This document shows, one piece after another, positions 55,369 through 63,813 of a stretch of 64,000 bases of DNA; within the stretch, counting starts at the first letter, position 1; every line of letters begins with the position of its first letter. The stretch comes from Planomicrobium sp. Y74 (GTDB lineage Bacteria; Bacillota; Bacilli; Bacillales_A; Planococcaceae), in the NCBI RefSeq assembly GCF_003668635.1, contig NZ_RCWH01000003.1:1-64000 (forward strand), written 5' to 3'. The translations under genes and the position numbers were made by a program. A model generated the notes under the pieces. It ran no database searches and was not told where the DNA came from. It saw nothing but the letters and a program-made list of their open reading frames with translations.

Positions 55369-56670
55369 ATGGGTGGAAAGAAAACGCTTACAGTTTTATC
55401 GTCCGCTTTAGCCGCATCATTGTTATTAACAGCTTGTTCAGGTTCCGGATCTGAGGATGCTTCTTCAGCATCGGGGGAAACTGAAGTTAAGTTTATGCAT
55501 TTATGGCCAGAAGGCAGTTCAAAGAAACACTATGACGTTGTAAACGAAATCATCGCTGAGTATGAAGCGGAAAATGAAGGCGTTACAATCGACTTGGAAG
55601 TATTGAGCAATGAGCAGTATAAAGATAAATTGCGTGTACTATCGACATCGGGAGATCTTCCGGACGTGGGGATGACATGGGCGGCAGGATTCCTTGAGCC
55701 TTATGTCGGCGGCAATATGTTCGCACCGCTTGATGATGTGATCGAAGAAGAATTGAGTGATGCATTTGTTCCGGGAACTGCGGAAGCATATGCACTGGAT
55801 GGCGCAACATACGGCTTGCCATTGGAATTGAATATCGTATCGCTCTACTATAATAATGCAATGTTCGAAGAGTACGGCATAGCACCACCGGAAACATACG
55901 AAGAATTGCTTGAAGTCGTTGATGCATTCAATGAAGAAGGCATCCAGCCGATTGCTTTAGGGAACAGAGACGCGTGGACAGGATCTCTTTGGTATATGTA
56001 TTTGGCAGACCGCCTCGGCGGAGCTGATACATTGAACAAAGCCATCGACCGTTCAGGATCTTTCGAAGATCCGGCTTTGGTTGAAGCTGCTGCTAAAGTG
56101 CAGGAACTTGTTGACAGAGATGCATTTGTAAACGGTTTTAACGGTTTGGCTGATGAAGAAGCGAAGTCGATGTTCATGAGCGAACAGGCTCCTATGTACT
56201 TGATTGCTACTTGGGATCTTCCGAACTACACAACAAACGAATCAGTGCCACAGGAATTCAGAGATTCTGTTGATTACATGAACTTCCCGACAGTTGACGG
56301 TGAAGGCGACACAAACAGCTTTGTCGGCGGCCCGGGAGTTGGATTGTTTGTAGCAGAAGAATCTGAAGTAAAAGAAGAAGCGAAAGATTTCGCAGCTTAT
56401 TTTGTAAAAGCATGGGGTGAGCAAGCAGTTGAAAAAGCGGGCGTAATCCCGGCTACAAAAGTGGACGCTGCATCACTTGATCTTCCGCAAATGTACATTG
56501 ATATCCTGGACGAATTGAACAACGCAAGCAATATCACATTATTCGCGGACGTTCAAATGAGCCCGGATACTGCGCAAGTTCACTTGGATTCAATCCAGGC
56601 GCTGTTCGGCAATGAAATGACGCCTGAAGAATTCGCGAAAGCGCACGAAGACGCGTTATCAAAAGAATAA
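55369..56670 (+). CDS. Xylo-oligosaccharide-binding lipoprotein (CUT1)
   Basis: A 433-residue family 1 solute-binding lipoprotein: lipobox LLTAC (C23), then KFMHLWPEGSSKKHYDVVNEII and the two-lobe binding domain with DVGMTWAAGFLEP and GVGLFVAEESE. Promoter control by XylR and neighbours xylR, xynB and xylAB indicate xylobiose or larger xylo-oligosaccharides as ligand. It makes an importer with the next two permeases. The ATPase is not in this operon; MsmK-type genes at 40233 and 63814 are candidates. GGGGGAG precedes the ATG. Confidence 0.9.
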   Translation: MGGKKTLTVLSSALAASLLLTACSGSGSEDASSASGETEVKFMHLWPEGSSKKHYDVVNEIIAEYEAENEGVTIDLEVLSNEQYKDKLRVLSTSGDLPDVGMTWAAGFLEPYVGGNMFAPLDDVIEEELSDAFVPGTAEAYALDGATYGLPLELNIVSLYYNNAMFEEYGIAPPETYEELLEVVDAFNEEGIQPIALGNRDAWTGSLWYMYLADRLGGADTLNKAIDRSGSFEDPALVEAAAKVQELVDRDAFVNGFNGLADEEAKSMFMSEQAPMYLIATWDLPNYTTNESVPQEFRDSVDYMNFPTVDGEGDTNSFVGGPGVGLFVAEESEVKEEAKDFAAYFVKAWGEQAVEKAGVIPATKVDAASLDLPQMYIDILDELNNASNITLFADVQMSPDTAQVHLDSIQALFGNEMTPEEFAKAHEDALSKE

Positions 56671-56704
56671 ATATTACGTGAAGCAGGTTAAATCAGATGA
56701 AATG

Positions 56705-56746
56705 AAAGGGACATATCCTGGTTGGCGGATTGTCCCTTTCTATTTT
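56705..56746 (+). terminator. Intercistronic hairpin after the binding-protein gene
   Basis: AAAGGGACA pairs with TGTCCCTTT across 17 nt, followed by CTATTTTTC. It likely acts as a partial terminator so that the binding protein exceeds the permeases. Confidence 0.65.
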
Positions 56747-56768
56747 TCAGAATATGGGGTTGAATGCT

Positions 56769-57647
56769 ATGAACAAAGTTATGTCCAATAAGTTTCATAT
56801 CGCTTTATATATTGCACCGGCCCTGTTATTGGTCAGTGTACTGGTGTTTATTCCGCTGATTCTCTCTGGCTACTATGGCCTGATGGATTGGGACGGAATC
56901 GGCGCAAAAACATTTATCGGTTTGGAAAACTACATTACCGGGATTCAGGACAGTAAGTTTTGGGACAGTGCCTTGCATTCATTCCTGCTGGCAGTGTTTT
57001 CTACTTTGAGCCTGGCCATCTATCTGGCTGTTTCCATTATTTTGGCTTCAAAAATCAAAGGCGCAGATTTGCTGAGAAAAATCTATTTGATTCCGATGCT
57101 TCTGTCTTCAGTTGCCATCGCTCAGCTTTGGATAAAAGTTTACAATCCATCAAGCGGTATCTTGAATACATTCCTGCGGTCAATCGGAATCGAGAATCCA
57201 CCTAACTGGCTGGCTGATCCGACTATCGTATTGTTTGCTATATTCATTCCGATCCTATGGCAATATGCAGGATTCTACATATTGATCTATTACGCAGCAT
57301 TGAAAAATATACCCGAATCCCTGATTGAAGCAGCTCGCATTGATGGAGCGACTCCGTTCCAGATTGCTACACGCATCAAATTGCCGCTGATCAAGGAAGT
57401 CGTGAGTGTTACCATCGTACTGGCAATTGTCGGTTCATTGAAATACTTCGACCTGATTTACGTTATGACTGCCGGCGGACCAAATGGTGCCTCAGAAGTT
57501 ATGGCATCTTATATGTACAAACTGGCTTTTAATAGTTACAACTTTGGATACGGCAGTGCCATCGGATTCCTGTTGCTGATCATTACGATGATCGTAACGG
57601 TCGTTGTCCGCAAAGTGACTGCTACAAAAGAAAGAATCGAGTATTAG
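56769..57647 (+). CDS. CUT1 sugar ABC permease, first subunit
   Basis: MalF-type permease of 292 residues with six membrane segments and EAA loop EAARIDGATPFQIATRIKLPLIKE. ATG 56769 has GGGGTTG 7 nt before it. The longer frame to 56730 begins inside the hairpin and is rejected. It is followed 15 nt later by its partner permease. Confidence 0.9.
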   Translation: MNKVMSNKFHIALYIAPALLLVSVLVFIPLILSGYYGLMDWDGIGAKTFIGLENYITGIQDSKFWDSALHSFLLAVFSTLSLAIYLAVSIILASKIKGADLLRKIYLIPMLLSSVAIAQLWIKVYNPSSGILNTFLRSIGIENPPNWLADPTIVLFAIFIPILWQYAGFYILIYYAALKNIPESLIEAARIDGATPFQIATRIKLPLIKEVVSVTIVLAIVGSLKYFDLIYVMTAGGPNGASEVMASYMYKLAFNSYNFGYGSAIGFLLLIITMIVTVVVRKVTATKERIEY

Positions 57648-57662
57648 GAAGGGGACTTGGGC

Positions 57663-58484
57663 ATGAATCGCATTGGTTATTTTTTTCTTTACCTGGCACT
57701 GATCGTGGTGGCGATGTTCCAAATCCTGCCGTTGATCTGGCTGTTCATCTTCTCGCTGAAGGACAACCGGGAAATTTTCGCCGGTTCTCCGTTCGCTCTT
57801 CCGAGTGAATTCCGTTGGGAAAATTATGCGAAGGTCTGGGACGGCGGAATCGGCGTTTATTTCTTCAATAGTGTCTGGATCACTGTAGTGGCCATTATCT
57901 TGACGGTGCTGTTCGCCAGTATGGCGACATTTGCCATCACACGCATGAGATGGAAACTGAGCGGTTTGGTATTAGGCCTCTTCATGATCGGCCTGATGAT
58001 TCCGATCCACTCTGCATTGATTCCGCTGTACAGCATGTTCATGGGCGTGGGGATGATCGATAATCCGTGGTCAATCGTGCTGACTTATACAGCGTATAAT
58101 CTGCCGATCACCATGATGATCCTGCTTGGCTTCTATTACACTTTGCCGAAGGAAGTCGAAGAAGCGGCCATTATCGACGGCTGTTCGATCCACCGAATGT
58201 TTTTCCGCATCATCCTGCCCATGACGACACCGGTCATGGCGACAACTGTGGTCATCAATATGATCTACAACTGGAACGAGTTTGTTTTCGTTAACACCTT
58301 TATCAGTTCTGAAAAATACAAGACGCTTACTGTCGGTATCCAGAACTTTATCGGGCAATACATGACAGACTGGGGCGCAATCGGCGCGACATTGATCATC
58401 AGTGTGCTGCCAATCATCATCGCGTTCATCTTCTTCAGCAATAAAGTCGTTGAAGGAATCTCGTCAAGTGCGGTTAAGGGTTAA
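57663..58484 (+). CDS. CUT1 sugar ABC permease, second subunit
   Basis: MalG-type permease of 273 residues with six membrane segments and EAA loop EEAAIIDGCSIHRMFFRIILPM. ATG 57663 follows GGAAGGGGA at 8 nt; a TTG two codons upstream is in frame. It ends the XylR-controlled transporter operon; a 10-bp GC hairpin (58496-58520) and the terminator at 58534 follow. Confidence 0.9.
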   Translation: MNRIGYFFLYLALIVVAMFQILPLIWLFIFSLKDNREIFAGSPFALPSEFRWENYAKVWDGGIGVYFFNSVWITVVAIILTVLFASMATFAITRMRWKLSGLVLGLFMIGLMIPIHSALIPLYSMFMGVGMIDNPWSIVLTYTAYNLPITMMILLGFYYTLPKEVEEAAIIDGCSIHRMFFRIILPMTTPVMATTVVINMIYNWNEFVFVNTFISSEKYKTLTVGIQNFIGQYMTDWGAIGATLIISVLPIIIAFIFFSNKVVEGISSSAVKG

Positions 58485-58533
58485 TGATAAGAGTTCCGCC
58501 GCCCGAAAATCGGCGGCGGGGCACTGACAATAG

Positions 58534-58576
58534 AAAAGCTTCCCCTTTGAGAAAAATCTCGCAGGAGAAGCTTTTT
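58534..58576. terminator. Bidirectional terminator between permease and DUF624 genes
   Basis: AAAAGCTTCCCC and GGAGAAGCTTTTT form the stem. T residues occur on both sides of the stem. Confidence 0.8.
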
Positions 58577-58591
58577 GTTTATCATGAGCGG

Positions 58592-59215
58592 TCAGCCTTC
58601 CAGTTCGGCATCGGTTTTATTGGCCCGGTTGAAGGAGCGGAGGGCGAGCCACGTGATGATGTATGAAAATGAACTGCCGCCGAAAATGACGGCCAGCGCC
58701 GGTACAGTCTGCATGATGACAGCCAGCGATCCGAGGCAGATGAAAATGAGTAACGTGTTGATCGGATTGATGAGCATGATAAAAAATGCGTTTTTGATGA
58801 CCTGTCCGACTTTTATGTCGAAATGGACGAATGTCGGGAACAGGTAAAACAAATACATCGCAAACAGCAGCATAAAGGCGAATAGCGGAATATACGTCCA
58901 GGAAAAATCTGCTGAGCTGGTCTGGATATAGAAAATATCAAGGGCGATAAAAGCGGCAATTGCTGTCACGAATAACCCCAGCAGATTGCTTTTCACAAAA
59001 TCACGCCGGTAATATTGCCAGAAAGCCGGAAACACGGGCTTGCCGGTATCACCGCGCAGCCAGTCGCGGCAAACAGCGAACATCGCGATTGTGGCCGGAT
59101 AGAAACCGAGCACCACGCCGCCGAGCAAAGTAAACAGGATCCATAGCAAGTTGACGTAGGCAAAGCGAGTGATCCATTCGAGAACATTATAGATAAAACC
59201 GCTGGTTGAATTCAT
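58592..59215 (-). CDS. DUF624 (YesL-like) membrane protein
   Basis: A 207-residue membrane protein with about five segments. It begins MNSTSGFIYNVLEWITRFAYVNLLWILF, the family signature, with CRDWLRGD and RRDFVKSNLLG later. It lies convergent to the xylo-oligosaccharide permeases, so it is transcribed separately from them. A longer family member lies in the GH65 operon at 35436. AAGGATGG precedes the ATG. No function is known; a link to sugar uptake is inferred from repeated co-location. Confidence 0.83.
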   Translation of the reverse strand: MNSTSGFIYNVLEWITRFAYVNLLWILFTLLGGVVLGFYPATIAMFAVCRDWLRGDTGKPVFPAFWQYYRRDFVKSNLLGLFVTAIAAFIALDIFYIQTSSADFSWTYIPLFAFMLLFAMYLFYLFPTFVHFDIKVGQVIKNAFFIMLINPINTLLIFICLGSLAVIMQTVPALAVIFGGSSFSYIITWLALRSFNRANKTDAELEG

Positions 59216-59310
59216 ATATTGACCATCCTTCTCAGTTAGTTAAATTCGCTATGAGGCTTAAGTAATCTCGCAGATTGTCGAGAAACATCAACTTCTTCAA
59301 TCATTTCGCT

Positions 59311-59412
59311 GCAGGCGGACGCGTTCCGCAGGGAGCTGCCTGAGCCTCCTCGTCGCTTTGCGCCTGCGGGGTCTCAGGACTCGCTCTGTTTCCTGCAGGA
59401 GTCGCCGCCTGC
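59311..59412. repeat. Bacillales-type intergenic repeat with inverted ends
   Basis: The element begins GCAGGCGG (59311-59318) and ends CCGCCTGC (59405-59412). In between lie CTGAGCCTCCTCG and GCCTGCGGGGTCTCAGG, a pattern I recall as a common intergenic element in Bacillus and relatives. It is non-coding. Confidence 0.7.
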
Positions 59413-59537
59413 TGCTACATTTTATATCTGTAGAAGAAGCTGAATATTTTCTCAGAAAACAAAGGTAGACAGACTACGTCTTTAGTAAAAACGATTCTGA
59501 GATATGGAGCAAAACAGCGTAGACTCCCAGGGGATTA

Positions 59538-59622
59538 GAAACAGAGTTGGTTTACCAACTCTGTTTCGAGCGAAGTGCTGAGATCCACTCGGGCGAAGGT
59601 TACTGAGTCCGAGTTAGCTCAG
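59538..59622. other. Structured non-coding segment upstream of xylA
   Basis: A perfect 13-bp inverted repeat (GAAACAGAGTTGG at 59538-59550 with its complement at 59555-59567) is followed by a second potential fold: CTGAG (59578) with CTCAG (59618) and ACTCGG (59587) with CCGAGT (59609). No T run or open frame of note. This lies in the 630-nt gap between the DUF624 gene and xylA. Confidence 0.45.
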
Positions 59623-59734
59623 TGCAAGTCCCCAGGAAAGCGCAGCAGTTTTGCGGAATATCGATTACCAAAAATCTTATGTTCAGCTAACAAAACTATA
59701 CCTTTTTTTATTATCTTACACTATCACTCTAAAC

Positions 59735-59776
59735 TTTGTTTAACTAATAGACAAACTAATTTGAAATTGCTATAAT
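59735..59776 (+). promoter_or_regulatory. XylR operator and promoter of xylAB
   Basis: Half-sites TTTGTTTA (59735-59742) and TAGACAAA (59748-59755) are separated by 5 nt. The -35 TAGACA (59748-59753) lies in the right half-site, and TATAAT (59771-59776) follows after 17 nt. The arrangement is identical to that at 55264-55307. Confidence 0.8.
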
Positions 59777-59781
59777 CGTGA

Positions 59782-59795
59782 TGAAAGCCTTTTCA
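59782..59795 (+). promoter_or_regulatory. cre-like site at the xylA start
   Basis: TGAAAGCCTTTTCA matches the cre consensus at 13 of 14 positions (central G missing) and covers the expected transcription start. Confidence 0.5.
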
Positions 59796-59846
59796 TTACA
59801 TAACCAAATCAACAATAAAATAACAATACAGTTGGAGGTACATACA

Positions 59847-61169
59847 ATGGCTTATTTCCCGAATATCGAAAACATTAAATTTGAAGGTGCTTCATCAAAA
59901 AATCCATACGCGTTCAAATTCTACAACCCGGAACAACAGGTCGGCGGCAAGTCGATGGAAGAAATCCTGCGCTATGCAGTTTCTTACTGGCACACATTCA
60001 CAATGGACGGTTCTGATCCGTTCGGCGCAGGCAGTATGATCCGCAACTGGGACAAATACGACGGCATGGACTTGGCGAAAGCACGCGTGGAAGCTTCTTT
60101 CGAGTTCTACAACAAGATCAGTGTACCGTTCTTCTGTTTCCACGATATCGATATTGCACCGGAAGGCAGCAATTTGCGTGAATCCAATAAAAACCTCGAT
60201 GAAATTGTCGGCATGATTAAAGAATACATGAAAGACAGCAAAGCGAAATTGCTTTGGAACACAGCTAACAACTTCACACACCCACGCTTTGTGCACGGGG
60301 CAGCATCTTCAAGCAACGCGGATGTATTCGCTTATTCAGCTGCAAAAGTGAAAAAAGGACTTGAAATCGGTAAAGAGCTTGGCGCCGAAAACTATGTTTT
60401 CTGGGGCGGCCGTGAAGGTTACGAAACGCTGTTGAACACAAATATGAAATTAGAGATGGACAATCTTGGCCGCTTCTATCATATGGCAGTGGATTACGCG
60501 AAGGAAATCGGCTTTGAGGGCCAATTCCTGATTGAACCAAAACCAAAAGAACCGACAACGCACCAATACGATTACGATGTAGCGACAGCGCATGCTTTCC
60601 TTCAAAGCTACGGACTGGCTGATCGTTTCAAGTTTAACATCGAAGCAAACCACGCGACACTTGCGGGTCACACATTCGAACACGAATTACACTATGCACG
60701 CATCAACAATATGCTTGGGTCGGTCGATGCCAACCAGGGCGATCCGCTTCTTGGCTGGGATACGGATGAATTCCCGACAGATCTTTGGTCTACAACACTT
60801 GCGATGTATGAAATCCTTCAAAACGGCGGACTTGGCCGCGGCGGCTTGAACTTTGACGCTAAAGTAAGACGCGGTTCGTTTGAACAGGATGATTTGTTCC
60901 ATGCACATATTGCAGGAATGGACGCATTCGCGGTCGGTCTGACTGTAGCACAGCAATTGATCGATGATAAAGTGCTTGAAAACATCGTCAGCAACCGTTA
61001 CCAGACATATACAGAAGGCATCGGCCTTGATATTGTCAACGGCAAAACCGATTTCCACAAGCTCGAAGAATATGCGCTTGGCTTAACGGACATCAAACAG
61101 ACTTCAGGACGTCTGGAGCAAATCAAATCGACGATCAACCAGTATTTATTGCAGGCTTTCGCCAAATAA
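59847..61169 (+). CDS. xylA: Xylose isomerase
   Basis: XylA converts D-xylose to D-xylulose. This 440-residue class II enzyme has the catalytic [12 protein letters not shown] (H99, D102), [31 protein letters not shown] and the metal region [22 protein letters not shown] 59847 follows TTGGAGGT; the longer frame from 59778 would include the transcription start. It heads the operon with xylB 30 nt later and is preceded by the XylR operator. The length is normal. Confidence 0.97.
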   Translation: MAYFPNIENIKFEGASSKNPYAFKFYNPEQQVGGKSMEEILRYAVSYWHTFTMDGSDPFGAGSMIRNWDKYDGMDLAKARVEASFEFYNKISVPFFCFHDIDIAPEGSNLRESNKNLDEIVGMIKEYMKDSKAKLLWNTANNFTHPRFVHGAASSSNADVFAYSAAKVKKGLEIGKELGAENYVFWGGREGYETLLNTNMKLEMDNLGRFYHMAVDYAKEIGFEGQFLIEPKPKEPTTHQYDYDVATAHAFLQSYGLADRFKFNIEANHATLAGHTFEHELHYARINNMLGSVDANQGDPLLGWDTDEFPTDLWSTTLAMYEILQNGGLGRGGLNFDAKVRRGSFEQDDLFHAHIAGMDAFAVGLTVAQQLIDDKVLENIVSNRYQTYTEGIGLDIVNGKTDFHKLEEYALGLTDIKQTSGRLEQIKSTINQYLLQAFAK

Positions 61170-61199
61170 GGATTTTTTGATGCTAGGAGCGCTGGAGTT

Positions 61200-62699
61200 A
61201 TGAAATATGTAATCGGTGTGGATTTAGGGACAAGTGCAGTAAAGATTTTATTGGTCAGTCAGCAGGGTGAAGTGGTGCAGACCGTTTCAAAGCCGTATCC
61301 TTTATTCCATGAAAAAACGGGATACAGCGAACAGAATCCGGAAGACTGGGTGACTGGAACGATTGCCGGGCTTCAGGAGCTGCTGCAGAATTTCAGCGGC
61401 GTACCGAAAGACATTGAAGGCATCAGTTTTTCAGGGCAGATGCATGGCCTCGTGCTGCTGGATGGCAGCAATGAAGTCTTGCGCCCGGCGATTCTGTGGA
61501 ATGATACCCGCACAACCGCTGAATGCAAAAAAATTGTTGAGACTGTCGGGCAGGAACGCCTGCTTGAAATAACGAAGAACCCGGCGTTGGAAGGCTTTAC
61601 GCTGCCGAAGATCCTGTGGGTGAAAGAATACGAACCGGAAATTTTCAATAAAGCACAGTCATTCGTTTTGCCGAAAGATTATCTGCGCTACCGGATGACC
61701 GGTGAACTCCATATGGAATATTCCGATGCGGCGGGAACGCTGCTATTGGATATTTCGAAACAGCAATGGAGCACAGAGATCTGTGAACTATTGGAGTTGG
61801 ACCCGAAAATCTGTCCGCCGCTGCTTGATTCACATGCAGAAGTCGGCACGCTGACGGCAGAATTCGCTGAACAATCCGGTCTCGTGGAAACGACACGCGT
61901 TTTTGCAGGCGGTGCCGATAATGCATGCGGCGCGATCGGTTCAGGAATTCTGGAAGACGGAAAAACATTGTGCAGCATCGGTACTTCCGGTGTAGTGTTG
62001 TCTTATGAAGCAAGCGATGACAAAGAGTTCGGCGGCAAGGTGCATTATTTCAACCATGCAGCGCCGAATGCCTTTTATACAATGGGCGTTACACTCTCGG
62101 CAGGCTACAGCCTGACCTGGTTCAAGGACGTTTTCGCTGTAGGCGAATCATTTGATGAATTATTGGCTGAAGTAGGAACGGTTCCCGCTGGTTCAAACGG
62201 ATTATTGTTCACACCGTATTTAGTCGGGGAACGCACACCGCATGCGGATGCGACAATCCGCGCCAGCTTTATCGGCATGGACAGTTCACATCAGCGCAAA
62301 GATTTCGTCCGTGCTGTACTGGAAGGAATCACATTTTCTTTGAACGAGTCGATTGCGATTTTCCGTGACAGCGGCAAACACATCGACACAATCGTTTCAA
62401 TCGGCGGCGGTGCGCAAAACGAGGACTGGCTGCAGATGCAGGCGGATATCTTCAACACGACCATCGTCCGGCTGAAAAGTGAACAGGGACCTGGAATGGG
62501 GGCGGCCATGCTTGCGGCGTTCGGCTGCGGCTGGTTTAATTCATTGCAGGCGTGCGCGGATGTTTTCCTGGAAGAAGGAAAACAGTTTACGCCGGATCCT
62601 GTAAATGTAGAGCAATACGAAAAATTGTTTGCGGTATATACTGAAGTATATGGCCAAACAAAAGAACTTAATGAAAAATTAACAGCTTTCCGAAAGTGA
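61200..62699 (+). CDS. xylB: Xylulokinase
   Basis: FGGY-family kinase of 499 residues that phosphorylates D-xylulose to xylulose 5-phosphate for the pentose phosphate pathway. Visible motifs: GVDLGTSAVKILL at the N-terminus, SFSGQMHGLVLLD (sugar site), GGADNACGAIGSG (ATP-linked glycine loop) and SIGGGAQNEDWLQMQADIFN. It is directly downstream of xylA with TAGGAG before the ATG. A hairpin follows (62711-62738), then the aldo/keto reductase gene. Confidence 0.97.
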   Translation: MKYVIGVDLGTSAVKILLVSQQGEVVQTVSKPYPLFHEKTGYSEQNPEDWVTGTIAGLQELLQNFSGVPKDIEGISFSGQMHGLVLLDGSNEVLRPAILWNDTRTTAECKKIVETVGQERLLEITKNPALEGFTLPKILWVKEYEPEIFNKAQSFVLPKDYLRYRMTGELHMEYSDAAGTLLLDISKQQWSTEICELLELDPKICPPLLDSHAEVGTLTAEFAEQSGLVETTRVFAGGADNACGAIGSGILEDGKTLCSIGTSGVVLSYEASDDKEFGGKVHYFNHAAPNAFYTMGVTLSAGYSLTWFKDVFAVGESFDELLAEVGTVPAGSNGLLFTPYLVGERTPHADATIRASFIGMDSSHQRKDFVRAVLEGITFSLNESIAIFRDSGKHIDTIVSIGGGAQNEDWLQMQADIFNTTIVRLKSEQGPGMGAAMLAAFGCGWFNSLQACADVFLEEGKQFTPDPVNVEQYEKLFAVYTEVYGQTKELNEKLTAFRK

Positions 62700-62710
62700 A
62701 TCATTGAATA

Positions 62711-62745
62711 AGAGTCTCAACTATTCGGTTGAGGCTCTTCTTTGC
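62711..62745 (+). terminator. Hairpin after xylB
   Basis: AGAGTCTCAAC and GTTGAGGCTCT pair around TATTCG (one G-U); TCTTTGC follows. It may limit read-through into the reductase gene. Confidence 0.6.
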
Positions 62746-62779
62746 AAAATCGATGGACGATCAAACAAGGGAGCGTGGA

Positions 62780-63766
62780 ATGATGAATTATCGGCAAATC
62801 GGCAGCACAGACCTGAAAGTGAGCGAATTGAGTTTTGGAACTTGGGCAATCGGCGGTTCGTGGGGCAGCACGAAGGACGAGGAATCGCTTCGCGGACTGG
62901 ACCGCGCGATGGATGCGGGCGTAAACTTTTTCGATACAGCAGACGTATACGGAGACGGGCATGCGGAAGAACTTTTGGCGAAAGCGACAAAAGGCAAGCA
63001 TGACGAAATCCATATCGCGACGAAATTTGCTCGCGCTGGCGATATTCATGATCCCAAGACCTATTCACTGGAAAGCGTTAGCCAATACGCGGAAAACAGC
63101 TTGAAACGGCTGGGACGTGAACAGATCGATCTGTTCCAGATTCATTGTCCACCGATTGAAATTCTGCGTGATGGCCAGGTGTTTGAAGTGCTTGACCGCT
63201 TGAAAGAGCAAGGCAAAATCCGCTATTACGGCGTCAGCGTCGAAACGGTGGAAGAAGGGCTCTTGTGCATGGAAAACCCGAACGTCAGCAGCTTGCAGGT
63301 GATTTTTAATTTATTCCGCCAGAAACCGGCAACGGAACTTTTCCCGGCAGCAGCTGAAAGGAATGTCGGCATCCTGGCGCGTGTACCGTTGGCAAGTGGT
63401 TTATTGACTGGGAAATTCAAGAAAAACGCTGAATTCGAAGAAGACGACCACCGCAATTTCAACCGTGACGGCCAGGCATTCAACGTCGGCGAAACGTTTG
63501 CCGGACTGGAATTTAATAAAGGCGTGGAATTGGCCGATAAGTTATCGTGGATCGCAGAAGACAGAGGCAATATGACCCAGGCTTCCCTCAAGTGGATCCT
63601 GGAGCACGAAGCGGTTTCGTCCGTGATACCGGGCTTTAAGACAGTGGCGCAAGTCGAGGACAATCTGCAGGCATTGAACGCGTCAGCTTACAGCGCTGAA
63701 GAAATGAAGAAAATCGAACAATTCTATAAAAAGCAAGTAGAATCAAATATCAGAGGACCTTACTAA
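62780..63766 (+). CDS. Aldo/keto reductase
   Basis: A 328-residue AKR barrel enzyme. The catalytic tetrad is readable: D in FFDTADVYGDG, Y of that motif, K in IATKFA and H in DLFQIHCPP; the NADP site SVIPGFKTVAQVEDNL is near the C-terminus. ATG 62780 follows AAGGGAG; an adjacent ATG at 62783 is possible. Context after xylAB suggests reduction or interconversion of a sugar aldehyde, but this family is broad. No signal peptide. Confidence 0.87.
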   Translation: MMNYRQIGSTDLKVSELSFGTWAIGGSWGSTKDEESLRGLDRAMDAGVNFFDTADVYGDGHAEELLAKATKGKHDEIHIATKFARAGDIHDPKTYSLESVSQYAENSLKRLGREQIDLFQIHCPPIEILRDGQVFEVLDRLKEQGKIRYYGVSVETVEEGLLCMENPNVSSLQVIFNLFRQKPATELFPAAAERNVGILARVPLASGLLTGKFKKNAEFEEDDHRNFNRDGQAFNVGETFAGLEFNKGVELADKLSWIAEDRGNMTQASLKWILEHEAVSSVIPGFKTVAQVEDNLQALNASAYSAEEMKKIEQFYKKQVESNIRGPY

Positions 63767-63813
63767 GTATCCACTAATAGAGGCTAAGGCAATACATATT
63801 CGGAGGGATGAAA

